A stretch of DNA of 36,062 nt from Demequina sp. NBRC 110053 (GTDB lineage Bacteria > Actinomycetota > Actinomycetes > Actinomycetales > Demequinaceae). Made by a program: the position numbers and the translations under genes. The notes under the pieces are model-generated. The model saw only the letters and a program-made list of their open reading frames with translations. It was not told where the DNA came from and ran no database searches. Of the stretch, positions 26,366 to 33,604 are shown piece by piece. The stretch covers positions 1,919,669 to 1,955,730 of the forward strand of contig NZ_BBRJ01000002.1 of the NCBI RefSeq assembly GCF_002090095.1, in the 5' to 3' direction. Positions within the stretch are counted from its first letter, which is position 1; each line of letters begins with the position of its first letter.

Positions 26366-26550
26366 TTGCGGCCAACTCTATCGACGCCTGAAGGCGGCTT
26401 GGATCGGGCTAGGACACCTGCGGCCCAGCCCGTATGGATCGGCACCGTCTGTCCCGCAGCCGCGGGCCAGTATTCGGAAGGCGAGTCGCGGGTAGTTGAA
26501 GCTGATGGTTCAGACTCGTTCATGCTCGTGACGACTGCACGGCGGTGCAC
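26362..26550 (-). CDS. Possible small ORF overlapping the drmMII start
   Basis: A minus-strand frame (GTG 26550 or ATG 26523) ends in a TGA that overlaps the drmMII ATG as ATGA, the same coupling seen throughout the operon. The longer form would be 62 residues (MNESEPSASTTRDSPSEYW in the middle, basic end). AAGGG lies 7 bases before the GTG. Composition is serine/proline-rich and resembles no family, so the overlap may be chance; the frame could act only as a leader cistron. Confidence 0.2.
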   Translation of the reverse strand: MHRRAVVTSMNESEPSASTTRDSPSEYWPAAAGQTVPIHTGWAAGVLARSKPPSGVDRVGRK

Positions 26551-26574
26551 TCTCGGCCCTTGGCTGCCGCGGTA

Positions 26575-26730
26575 CTAGTCCAAGTACCGCAACCACACGG
26601 TGGCTGCGACGAGTGGAGGTATCGAGGTCACCATGAGCAGAGTTAGCAGGCGCAGTGTCGGACCCCAGCCCCCGCGGACGGCGGCGCGGACGGTCTTCCA
26701 GCCTTCGCGGCCAAGGTAGTGCGTACTCAC
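26575..26730 (-). CDS. 51-aa single-pass membrane protein at the head of the defence island
   Basis: A GTG at 26730 lies 7 bases after GAGGAGG, one of the strongest ribosome sites in the window. The 51 codons give a basic, Trp-containing start (STHYLGREGWKTVRAAVRG) and one hydrophobic helix (LRLLTLLMVTSIPPLVAATV), then WLRYLD and a TAG at 26575-26577. Positive charges before the helix predict a cytoplasmic N-terminus. It lies between the winged-helix-like gene (92 bp upstream) and drmMII (209 bp downstream) on the same strand. No family is recognised. Ribosome site, composition and context make it very likely real. Confidence 0.65.
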   Translation of the reverse strand: MSTHYLGREGWKTVRAAVRGGWGPTLRLLTLLMVTSIPPLVAATVWLRYLD

Positions 26731-26822
26731 ATCGGAACCTCCTCTCTGCAATGTCGTTATGCCCGAGGCCTGGTCCTCCTCGGGAGTGTGCTGGGTCGTG
26801 CGCGCTCTTCAGCGGTCAACTC

Positions 26823-27656
26823 CTATGGGCTTGGGCGCCGCCGTGTGATCGCGCTCTGAGCGGCCGCCTGGAGCCGCTGCCGATCTGGTGAGCTGTACGG
26901 CGAGTCGAGCGCGCGCCAATGCTCGGAACGCATGCCGAGAGGGTGTCGCGCATCGGACTTCCTCACGGTGCGAGTGAGGAGCACGTTCTCCCTAGAAAGC
27001 TCTGCGAACCCGCGCTCAACCGACCGCTCGCTGATGCCATACCAGTCACTCGCCCGCTCATACGCCATGTTGAACGCCGGGTTCTTCGGGTTCTGAGTCT
27101 CCTTCAAGGTGATCAAGAACACTGCCTTACCTGGCAACGCGAGTCGATCAGCGAGTCCCGTGGTCCAGTACTCGAAAGGGATAGTGAAGTAGCCGGTGCC
27201 TTCCTCCGTCGTGTCGCTGCCCGGTCGCGTCCACGGACTTCCAGATCCGTCTTCGAGCAGCGGAGCGATCGTGGGACGCGACCGGCCGCCGGAGATGCTG
27301 ACGAGACGAAGGCCTTCAAGCGTCCGAAAGGCGCGGAGCGCGTCGCCTGGCTGCCACACGGTCTTGCTTGACAGGACCCGTGCCCAGGTGCTCAGAGGCA
27401 GAGGCGTTCCTTCCAAGATCGGCTGGAGGGCGTGCAGCAGCAGGAACGCATCTAGAGCACGCTCCTTTCGCCCAGTCACGAACTTCGCGAGGAGTGACGG
27501 TCGGACGGCCGAGGTGTTTGGTTGCTGTACGAATACCTTGCGGATCTGCGCGTAGCCACGCTGGGCGTCATGCAGAAGCTCCGCCCGATGAGAAGCCGGA
27601 GTTGGGTCTGGGTCGCTCTGCACGTCCGCGAACGGGTCGAAGGGCTCGTTGTTCAT
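26823..27656 (-). CDS. Winged-helix/Rep-like putative DNA-binding protein
   Basis: The 277-residue protein has a variable acidic N-terminus, then two segments that read like tandem winged helices: one near residues 50-125 (LAKFVTGRKERALDAFLLLH ... AFRTLEGLRLVSI) and one near 155-240 (GYFTIPFEYWTTGLADRLAL ... ASDWYGISERSVERGFAELS). The second resembles the helix-turn-helix of plasmid and phage replication initiators and their regulator derivatives. It is the first gene of the minus-strand island, so it may regulate the operon; a Rep remnant from a mobile carrier is the alternative. The ATG at 27656 has no ribosome site, but TAGACT lies 6 bases upstream, fitting a leaderless mRNA. Confidence 0.6.
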   Translation of the reverse strand: MNNEPFDPFADVQSDPDPTPASHRAELLHDAQRGYAQIRKVFVQQPNTSAVRPSLLAKFVTGRKERALDAFLLLHALQPILEGTPLPLSTWARVLSSKTVWQPGDALRAFRTLEGLRLVSISGGRSRPTIAPLLEDGSGSPWTRPGSDTTEEGTGYFTIPFEYWTTGLADRLALPGKAVFLITLKETQNPKNPAFNMAYERASDWYGISERSVERGFAELSRENVLLTRTVRKSDARHPLGMRSEHWRALDSPYSSPDRQRLQAAAQSAITRRRPSP

Positions 27657-27662
27657 GGGGTC

Positions 27663-27701
27663 AGTCTACATGTGAGTCGGCTCGGAAGACTGTTCCCAGT
27701 C
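27663..27701 (-). promoter_or_regulatory. Leaderless -10 and operator-like inverted repeat of the island's first gene
   Basis: On the minus strand TAGACT (27663-27668) lies 6 bases before the ATG at 27656. Upstream, GACTG-TTCC-CAGTC (27688-27701) is a perfect 5-bp inverted repeat with a 4-base centre, overlapping where the -35 should be. Binding there would block the promoter. No -35 consensus is visible. Confidence 0.35.
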
Positions 27702-27730
27702 GCAGAGATCAGGTATGTCAGGTGCCACTG

Positions 27731-27794
27731 TGATACTTGTTGATACTTCGAGTGTGACTCCTTCTGAGACCCCTTTGATACTCCTACCTAGGTA
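27731..27794. repeat. TGATACT direct repeats and TACCTAGGTA palindrome
   Basis: TGATACTT occurs at 27731-27738 and 27741-27748, spaced exactly 10 bp (one helical turn), and TGATACT again at 27776-27782. A perfect 10-bp palindrome TACCTAGGTA follows at 27785-27794. They lie in the 326-bp divergent gap (27657-27982) between the winged-helix-like gene and the iron-sulfur gene, in DNA much more AT-rich than its flanks. Same-face repeats suggest regulator binding sites, or iterons if the neighbour is Rep-like. The rest of the gap shows only the GGAGG site at 27972-27976 for the plus-strand gene. Confidence 0.5.
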
Positions 27795-27982
27795 TGGGCA
27801 CCCGTCGGCACTATCGCGATGTGGTTGCGTGCGTCCCGTCTCGCGCGGGGAAGTTGCGTCAGCAGTTTCGGTCGCGCCCGTCGGGGGCTGTGTTCCGAGG
27901 CTCTCGCGCATAGTCGCTATCCCAGAACAAAGACCCTTGCCGCTCCCCGCACGCGACGTAGCGTCGACTGTGGAGGCGTGTC

Positions 27983-29200
27983 ATGGACGAGATCCGAATC
28001 CTCTCGACACCGGGACTCGGCGCCCTCATCGATGTGTTGCGTGAGCGCAGCTACACCGTCATGGGGCGGACTGTCCGGGGCGATGCGATCGTCACCGGAG
28101 AGATTCTTGCGGGCTCCGACCTCCCGCAGCAGGGCGTCGGCGACAGCCAGGACGCCGCGACCTACCGGCTCCGCGAGCGCGGTGACGGCGGCTACTTCGG
28201 GTTCGCCGCCCCCGCGCAGTCCACCAAGCCCGTGTTCTTCCCCGCGGAGGAGGTCATCTGGCGGGGCCGCCGCGACAACGGCGGCACCGAAGAAGAGCAC
28301 GACGGCCACTTCACCGTCGAGCGCGACGTCCTGGACACCCAGAAGGTCGCACTCCTCGGCACGCGGTTTTTGCGACCTGCGCGCCGTCCAGATCCACGAC
28401 ACCGTCTTCGTGGGACGCCAGTTCACCGACGCCCACTACGCCGCGCGCCGCGACGGCACCTTTGTGGTCGCGGTCGCGGTCGCGTGCTCGGACTCCGCCG
28501 CGAGCTGCTTCTGCGCCTCGATGGGCACCGGCCCGCGCCCGCGCGACACCAACCCCGAGACCGGCGAAGCGTCGTACGACCTGCTCCTCACCGAGATCCA
28601 CCCCGACGACCCCGACCTCCACCACTTCGTCCTCGCGGTCGGTAGCGCCGCCGGCCTTGAGGTCGCCGTCGCCCTCGACACCACGCCCGCCACCCTCGAC
28701 GACGAGCACGAAGCCTTCGCCGTTACCCCCCACGCCGCCACGCAGCAAACCCGAGCCATCGACACGGCGACCATCCACGACACCCTGCGCGCATCGGCCG
28801 AATCCTCCCGGTGAGAGGACGTCGCCAGCCGATGCCCGGCCTGCGCCAACTGCACGCTGGTGTGCCCCACGTGCTTCTGCACCACGGTCTCGGACGTCAG
28901 CGACCTCGCCGGCGACCATGCCGAGCGCCACCGCGTCTGGGACTCCCGCTTCACAGCACTGCTACTTCACTCGGTGTGAACGTCGGCAGCATCCACGGCG
29001 GCCCCATGCGCGAATCCACCAAGGCCCGTTACCGCCAGTGGATCACCCACAAGCTGTCCTCCTGGGAGGACCGGTTCGGCATGCTCGGCTGCATGGGCTG
29101 CGGCCGCTGTATCGCCTGGTGCCCCGCGGGCATCGACGTCACCGACGAGGCCGCCGCGCTCGGCCTCTTGGACGGCAACCGCCAGGAGGCTCGCGCGTAG
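27983..29200 (+). pseudogene. Hydrogenase/sulfhydrogenase-type 4Fe-4S subunit, broken by two frameshifts and a stop
   Basis: From the ATG at 27983 (GGAGG at 27972-27976) the frame encodes MDEIRILSTPGLGALIDVL and a domain like the beta subunit of sulfhydrogenases and related dicluster iron-sulfur proteins. At the T5 run 28367-28371 the similarity changes frame: removing one T restores TRFCDLRAVQIHDTVFVG and ASCFCASMGTGPR. At 28812-28814 an in-frame TGA falls where relatives have Trp (R-W-x-D-V-A), followed in the same frame by [16 protein letters not shown]. Near 28955-28975 the frame shifts again into [11 protein letters not shown] and [16 protein letters not shown]. Both ferredoxin-like cysteine sets survive. 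It would pass electrons between a flavin subunit and a hydrogenase, but no such genes lie nearby. Three lesions make a non-functional gene likely unless the assembly is in error. Confidence 0.8.
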
Positions 29201-29299
29201 GAGGCAACCACCGCCACGGCGACTCGCGCATCGTCCCGGCGCCGCCGCCGCCGAGCAGGTACGGTAAGTCCGTTTCATCACTCGTTCGGGGGTTCTGTC

Positions 29300-30904
29300 A
29301 TGACCTGGCGCCGCACCGTCGCATCCGCCTTCACGGGCTTCGCTCTCCTGCTCGGCGGGATGGTGAGCGCATCGAGCACTGCGGCAGCGCCAACGTTTTC
29401 GGACGTCCCCTCGGGCACGCCATTCGCCCAGGAGATTGAGTGGCTCGCGAGTCAGGCCATCTCCACCGGGTATGCGGACGGGACGTTCCGGCCTCACCAG
29501 CCCATTACCCGCGACGCCATGGCGGCGTTCATGTATCGCCTGGCCGGGAAGCCGGCATTCACCCCGCCCGCACGGTCCCCCTTCCGCGATGTGACGCCGC
29601 GCACCCAGTTCTACAAGGAGATCACTTGGCTGGCGAAGACGGGCATCAGCACGGGATACGCCGACGGCACCTATCGCCCGTTCGAGCCGGTCAAGCGCGA
29701 CGCGATGGCGGCCTTCATGTACCGACTCGCCGGCAAGCCCACGTTCACGGCTCCACGCTGGTCGCCGTTCACGGACATCTCTCCGTCATCGAAGTTCTAC
29801 AAGGAGATGACCTGGCTCGCGCAGACGGGGATCTCCCGGGGCTGGTCCTCCAACAACACGTACCGCCCGCTGTCGAACATCACGCGGGATGCGATGGCGG
29901 CCTTCATGTACCGGTTGGATCGGCAGATCGAAGAAGGCGGCAGTGGGGAAGGCGTGGTGAGCCGCAACGGCACGAGCGTGGTGGTGGGCGACGGCACCCC
30001 CGCGTCATGCACGTCAGCGGCCGTGGCCTCCGCGGTCCTCGGCGGCGGGGACGTGTCCTTCGATTGCGGCCCAGCCGCACTTACCATCCAGCTCAACCAG
30101 ACACTCATGACCTGCAACACGCACAACTGTGAGCACCCCTGGCGAGGGGGAGACCCCGTGGCTGCGTTGACGGTCGACGGTGGAGGGGTCATCACCTTGA
30201 GCGGCGGCGGGTCACGCGGGATCTTCTACGCCAACAGCTGTGAGGAGACGTTCGGATGGCTGTCCTCCAGTTGCCAGAACGAGACCACTCCGCACGTCAC
30301 CTTCCGCAACATCGGCTTCACGGACGGCAACGCCACCGTGTCTCCCGCGGGAGTCGACACGCTCCCGGGCGGCGGCGGGGGTGGCGCCATCGCGATGCGC
30401 GGCGGCACGCTCACCGTGCAGGACGCGTGGTTCACGTCCAACCGGTGCATGACCGCCCACTCCGATGCTGGCGGCGGCGCCATCCGCGCGACCGGCGTGG
30501 GTGGAGGCGTCACCATCTCCAACTCCCGCTTCAGCGACAACAGGTGCGCCAACGGGGGAGCAGTGAGCTCGCTGCAATCTCGGATGAGCATCGCCGACTC
30601 CACGTTCACCGGCAACGTCGCCACGGGACAGGGTGCGTCCGACGGGCGCGGCGGCAACGGCGGCGCCGTCTACTTCGACGGCACAAACCAGAACGTCACC
30701 ATCGCGCGGTCCACCATCACCAGTAATATGGCGCCCGAAGGCGGACCCGCCGTGTTCTACGTCTCCAACAACCCCACGGGGTCGCTCACCATCCAAGACT
30801 CAACGCTGACCGGCAACACCGGCCAGAGCTTCTACACCTCGCCCTACCGCAGCATCTTCTTCAAGGGCAACACCCTCACCGTGAGCGGCGGCGACGTCAC
30901 GTAG
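29300..30904 (+). CDS. Secreted S-layer-homology and beta-helix protein
   Basis: The 534-residue product begins with a signal peptide (RRTVASAFTGFALLLGGMV, cleavage likely after AAA). Three SLH-like repeats follow in about residues 30-210, each with FxDV/I, a phenylalanine-x-x-E-I/M-x-W-L-A helix, GI/AS-x-GYADGTxRP and RDAMAAFMYRLAG; this form is common in Micrococcales and Bifidobacteria surface proteins. After a glycine/serine linker the rest is a right-handed parallel beta-helix with repeating motifs such as GGAIAMRGGTLTVQDAWFTS, ISNSRFSDN, IADSTFTGN and IQDSTLTGN, as in pectate-lyase-like and polymorphic surface proteins. It is probably wall-attached and binds or acts on polysaccharide; no catalytic set is identifiable. 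A GGGGG stretch lies 9 bases before the ATG. Confidence 0.85.
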   Translation: MTWRRTVASAFTGFALLLGGMVSASSTAAAPTFSDVPSGTPFAQEIEWLASQAISTGYADGTFRPHQPITRDAMAAFMYRLAGKPAFTPPARSPFRDVTPRTQFYKEITWLAKTGISTGYADGTYRPFEPVKRDAMAAFMYRLAGKPTFTAPRWSPFTDISPSSKFYKEMTWLAQTGISRGWSSNNTYRPLSNITRDAMAAFMYRLDRQIEEGGSGEGVVSRNGTSVVVGDGTPASCTSAAVASAVLGGGDVSFDCGPAALTIQLNQTLMTCNTHNCEHPWRGGDPVAALTVDGGGVITLSGGGSRGIFYANSCEETFGWLSSSCQNETTPHVTFRNIGFTDGNATVSPAGVDTLPGGGGGGAIAMRGGTLTVQDAWFTSNRCMTAHSDAGGGAIRATGVGGGVTISNSRFSDNRCANGGAVSSLQSRMSIADSTFTGNVATGQGASDGRGGNGGAVYFDGTNQNVTIARSTITSNMAPEGGPAVFYVSNNPTGSLTIQDSTLTGNTGQSFYTSPYRSIFFKGNTLTVSGGDVT

Positions 30905-30956
30905 CCCCTCGCGCGCATCGGGCGTCCCCACTGCCAGCCACGTCACCACCGCGAGC

Positions 30957-30969
30957 TACCGTGTCCCTC
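30957..30969 (+). promoter_or_regulatory. Leaderless-type -10 box for the EcsC-like gene
   Basis: TACCGT (30957-30962) lies 7 bases before the ATG at 30970 and there is no ribosome site. This is the same arrangement as at 3261-3273. The -35 is not recognisable. Confidence 0.35.
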
Positions 30970-31881
30970 ATGACACCCGCATCGGCCAATAACAAGCCCT
31001 CGACCGCCGTCGCCCTCCCCGACGACTTCCAGGAGCGCGTGTTCAAGGCCATCGCCGTGCAGCGGCCCGCCGTCACCGCCTACATCAAGGAGGTGCGGCG
31101 GCGCAGGCCGGACGCCAGCCCCGCCGAGGTGATGCGCATCATCGAGAAGCAGTACGTCGCGACCACCACGTCGGCCAGTGCGGCGGTGGGCGCCTCGGCC
31201 GCGATCCCGGCGGTGGGCGTGCCGGTGGCGATCGGGCTCGGCGTCGCGGACCTCTCGTTCTTCTACGAGACCACCGCGCTGTTCGCCCTGTGCATGGCGG
31301 AGCTGCGCGGCATCCCCATCGAGGACCCCGAGCGCGCCAAGGCCGTGGTGCTGGGCGCGATGCTCGGCGAGAAGCGCAAGAGTCGGGTGACGGAGCTCGT
31401 CCTGTCCGCCCTGCCCGCCGGCGCGACCGTTCACACCGCGCGGGCGACCGCCTCCACCGTCGCGAAAGCCGCGGGACCCCAGTGGGGCGACCTGCTCGCG
31501 CAGCAGCTGCCGGACTCGGCGCTCGTGCCCGTCAGCGTGGTGCTCGCCAAGAACGCCATCGCGCAGGGCGCGGTGATGGGCGGCGTGAGGATCGGCTCCA
31601 AGGCCATACCCGTCATCGGCGCGGTCGCGGGCGGCGCGACCAGCTACTACTTCGGCTCCTCCGTGGTGAAGGCCTGCCGCGAGGGGTTCTCGCCGCCAGT
31701 CGAGGAGTGGCCCGAGTGGTTGTCGCTGTCCGGCGACGATGGGGCCGATGCGCCCGTCGAGACCCGCGCCGTGCGCGCCATGCGCTCGGCGTCCGTCAGT
31801 GCGAAGGACTTCGGAGCGAAGTCCTGGCGACGCGTGGCGGACAGGGCGGCCGCGATCCGCGGTCGCCGTCGCAAGCCGTAG
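30970..31881 (+). CDS. EcsC-like protein of unknown function
   Basis: The ATG at 30970 gives 303 residues; a GTG at 30961 would add three. The middle contains small-residue, glycine/alanine-rich segments that could sit in or against a membrane (SAAVGASAAIPAVGVPVAIG, and SKAIPVIGAVAGGATSYYFG), with LSFFYETTALFALCMAELRG between them. This arrangement resembles EcsC-family proteins, which have amphipathic, membrane-associating helices; the assignment is by eye. The N-terminus is soluble and helical (RPAVTAYIKEVRRRRPDASP) and the C-terminus is very basic. It is probably a single-gene transcript. Confidence 0.55.
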   Translation: MTPASANNKPSTAVALPDDFQERVFKAIAVQRPAVTAYIKEVRRRRPDASPAEVMRIIEKQYVATTTSASAAVGASAAIPAVGVPVAIGLGVADLSFFYETTALFALCMAELRGIPIEDPERAKAVVLGAMLGEKRKSRVTELVLSALPAGATVHTARATASTVAKAAGPQWGDLLAQQLPDSALVPVSVVLAKNAIAQGAVMGGVRIGSKAIPVIGAVAGGATSYYFGSSVVKACREGFSPPVEEWPEWLSLSGDDGADAPVETRAVRAMRSASVSAKDFGAKSWRRVADRAAAIRGRRRKP

Positions 31882-31905
31882 GTCCGCGCTGTCGGCGCCG
31901 ACACC

Positions 31906-31917
31906 CATAATGGGCCG
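31906..31917 (+). promoter_or_regulatory. -10 box duplicated with the MFS 5' copy
   Basis: CATAAT (31906-31911) lies 6 bases before the GTG at 31918. The following ATAATGGGCCGGTGGCC is shared with the intact MFS gene at 33594-33610, so the duplicated unit carried its -10 box. Unlike the intact copy, no -35-like hexamer is found 16-18 bp upstream. Confidence 0.4.
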
Positions 31918-32181
31918 GTGGCCTTCAAACGTATCTTCACGTTCCTTGTCGATGACGACGACGCCGACGTCCAGAGCCTGAAGTCCGACGCCCGGCCGCA
32001 GATCGCCCGCAACGGCGTGCGGCAGATGGTCGCGCAGGCACTGCAGTCCATGGGCGATCAGGTGGTCAACGCCAAGACGGTCCTGCCGTGGCTCGTGACC
32101 GCGCTCGGCGTCCCTGGCGCGTTCGTCGCCTTCCTGGTGCCCATCCGCGAGTCCGGCTCGATGCTGCCGCAGGCCGCCTAG
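31918..32181 (+). pseudogene. Truncated duplicate of the MFS transporter 5' end (87 codons)
   Basis: The 87-residue frame is nearly the same as the first 87 residues of the MFS protein at 33605. My hand alignment of 261 bp gives about 20 differences, most in third positions and 8 changing the amino acid. Both read FLVDDDDADVQSLK and VNAKTVLPWLVTALG. It ends QAA-TAG where the intact gene continues QAA-TGG: the stop sits on the Trp88 codon, and beyond it the sequences are unrelated. It encodes one predicted membrane helix and no transport core. It is therefore a partial duplicate, although the largely synonymous divergence could mean the short protein has been maintained. Confidence 0.75.
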
Positions 32182-32527
32182 GTAGAAAGCCAAGGTCCGT
32201 CAATTGCGGCGAGCCGACCTTCGCGCAGCTCCATTGCCATTGCTGCGCCTGCGCGGGTGGCGACTCGTAGGTCTGCGCCGACTGCACGATCAAGCCTCGG
32301 CGAGCGGCACTTGCCCGTAAGTCTTCGCGAACGGCGGGGCTTTGCGAGTACAAGCGATACTTGGGTAGCAAGTCGGCGAGGAGAACGATACGTACTGGTG
32401 CGCACCGAAGCGTCGGCCGTTGTGCCTTGCCTGTCGCGGTAGCGGTCCTCCCAGGGCGACGAGGGCAGCTAGGTGCAGTTTGCGAGGGTCTCCCAACGGA
32501 TACGGCTCAACGTGGTTTGATGGCGGG
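32182..32527. other. Intergenic region after the truncated MFS copy
   Basis: No supported gene lies here. A minus-strand frame (32178-32405, 75 codons) has some protein-like character (VGADLRVATRAGAAMAMELR) but no ribosome site or recognised relative. The sequence is unlike the DNA that follows the same point in the intact MFS gene. Near the end, TTTGAT (32516-32521) lies 6 bases before the ATG at 32528 and may be a leaderless -10. Confidence 0.35.
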
Positions 32528-33283
32528 ATGTCAGCTGAACTGGTCGTCGCGCTCTTGGCGGCACTCATGAGCGCTGGCTCGGTAGTAGTGGTCGCGGTGA
32601 TGTCCATGCGAGCTCGGGATCGCGATCGAGTTGTCGAAGCGCGGGAAGTCGAACGGCTCGTGAGGGAACCTTTGGCATACGCTGCCGGTGATCTTCAGAG
32701 CAGGTGCTGGACTATTGCTACCGGTCGATCGCTTGCAGTCGTTCGATCTCAGGAGAAGCGTGAGACTGAGTACTTCGAGCGCAACACGTCGTATCTCGTA
32801 GGGCAATACTTCGCATGGATCGAAGTCTTGCGCAGACGTGCCATGCTCGTGGGCGGCACCACTTCGGCGTACCCGGACCTAATGCAAGGCATTAACGCGG
32901 TCATGGATTCATTCTCGGATCCAGCGAACGGCACAGAGTTTCAGGTTTTTCCCGGCGAGCAGCGTGCAATCGGCGAGCTGTGCCTCACTTCAATCGACGC
33001 CGGGGCCAACGCCACGATCGGCTATGCCGAGTTTTGTCACCGAATTGAAACCGATCCTGAGTTCAGCCGATGGTTCGACACGATCGCGCTCGCAACTGAA
33101 TCCGCACTCCGAGGAGAAATCCCCGCCCGCGCGGCCGTGATCCAGAATGCTCTGATTGACCTTATAGAGATCATCGACCGCGACGGAAAGTACACGCCAT
33201 TCGGATCTCGCGAGAGAGTTCGACCTGAATTGACAAACGCACCGGATCCCCAAAGCGATAGACCCTCCGTCGCGCCCTCTTGA
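32528..33283 (+). CDS. Membrane-anchored hypothetical protein, AT-richer than its surroundings
   Basis: The ATG at 32528 gives 251 residues. Residues 4-26 form one transmembrane helix (LVVALLAALMSAGSVVVVAV), followed by a basic, coiled-coil-like linker (RARDRDRVVEAREVERLV) and a soluble, mostly helical domain with RNTSYLVGQYFAWIEVLRRR and TDPEFSRWFDTIALATESAL. No catalytic motif or family is recognised. Base composition is clearly lower in GC than the flanking MFS genes, and it lies exactly between the truncated and intact copies of the MFS 5' end, so it looks like acquired DNA. There is no ribosome site; TTTGAT 6 bases upstream suggests leaderless expression. Confidence 0.65.
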   Translation: MSAELVVALLAALMSAGSVVVVAVMSMRARDRDRVVEAREVERLVREPLAYAAGDLQSRCWTIATGRSLAVVRSQEKRETEYFERNTSYLVGQYFAWIEVLRRRAMLVGGTTSAYPDLMQGINAVMDSFSDPANGTEFQVFPGEQRAIGELCLTSIDAGANATIGYAEFCHRIETDPEFSRWFDTIALATESALRGEIPARAAVIQNALIDLIEIIDRDGKYTPFGSRERVRPELTNAPDPQSDRPSVAPS

Positions 33284-33592
33284 TTTACAGGTCGGGGCGC
33301 TATCAACCCGCCGGGCTGTCCACTGAGTCGAATTGACTATCACAACCTGCACGGTTCGACGCGCCGACTTCGCCGGCTCAGTTTGACGGCCGGGCGGGAA
33401 GCAACGGCTCGTTCCGCCCGATGCGCGCCGCGTTTTATTAGTCTCCCGTGCGTCCACGATAACCGCTAAAGGTCCCGCGCGACGACTTGTGACGGTTTCA
33501 AGTCCTGAGAAGAACGATGTCTCGTGTGAGCGCCCAGCGCCCAGCGCCCAGCGCCCAGCTTGTGATTGCGTTGGAAGGTGGAGCCGTGTCGC
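33284..33592. other. Intergenic region before the intact MFS gene
   Basis: No gene is seen. The stretch is AT-richer on its left side like the preceding gene, and carries the heptamer array at 33529-33559 and the start of the MFS promoter (from 33571). Confidence 0.4.
33529..33559. repeat. Four tandem copies of AGCGCCC
   Basis: AGCGCCC is repeated four times without interruption (33529-33556), followed by a partial AGC. It ends 11 bp before the -35-like TTGGAA of the MFS promoter. Slippage could change the copy number and the promoter-upstream spacing. Confidence 0.75.
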
Positions 33593-33598
33593 GATAAT
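33571..33598 (+). promoter_or_regulatory. Promoter of the MFS transporter gene
   Basis: TTGGAA (33571-33576), a 16-bp spacer, then GATAAT (33593-33598), 6 bases before the GTG at 33605. Transcription would begin at or very near the start codon, so the mRNA is probably leaderless; no ribosome site is present. Confidence 0.5.
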
Positions 33599-33604
33599 GG
33601 GCCG

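Noticed and set aside
30943..32193. 416-codon minus-strand frame
   Set aside because: Antisense to the EcsC-like gene and the truncated MFS copy; also appears in the other MFS copy simply because the DNA is duplicated.
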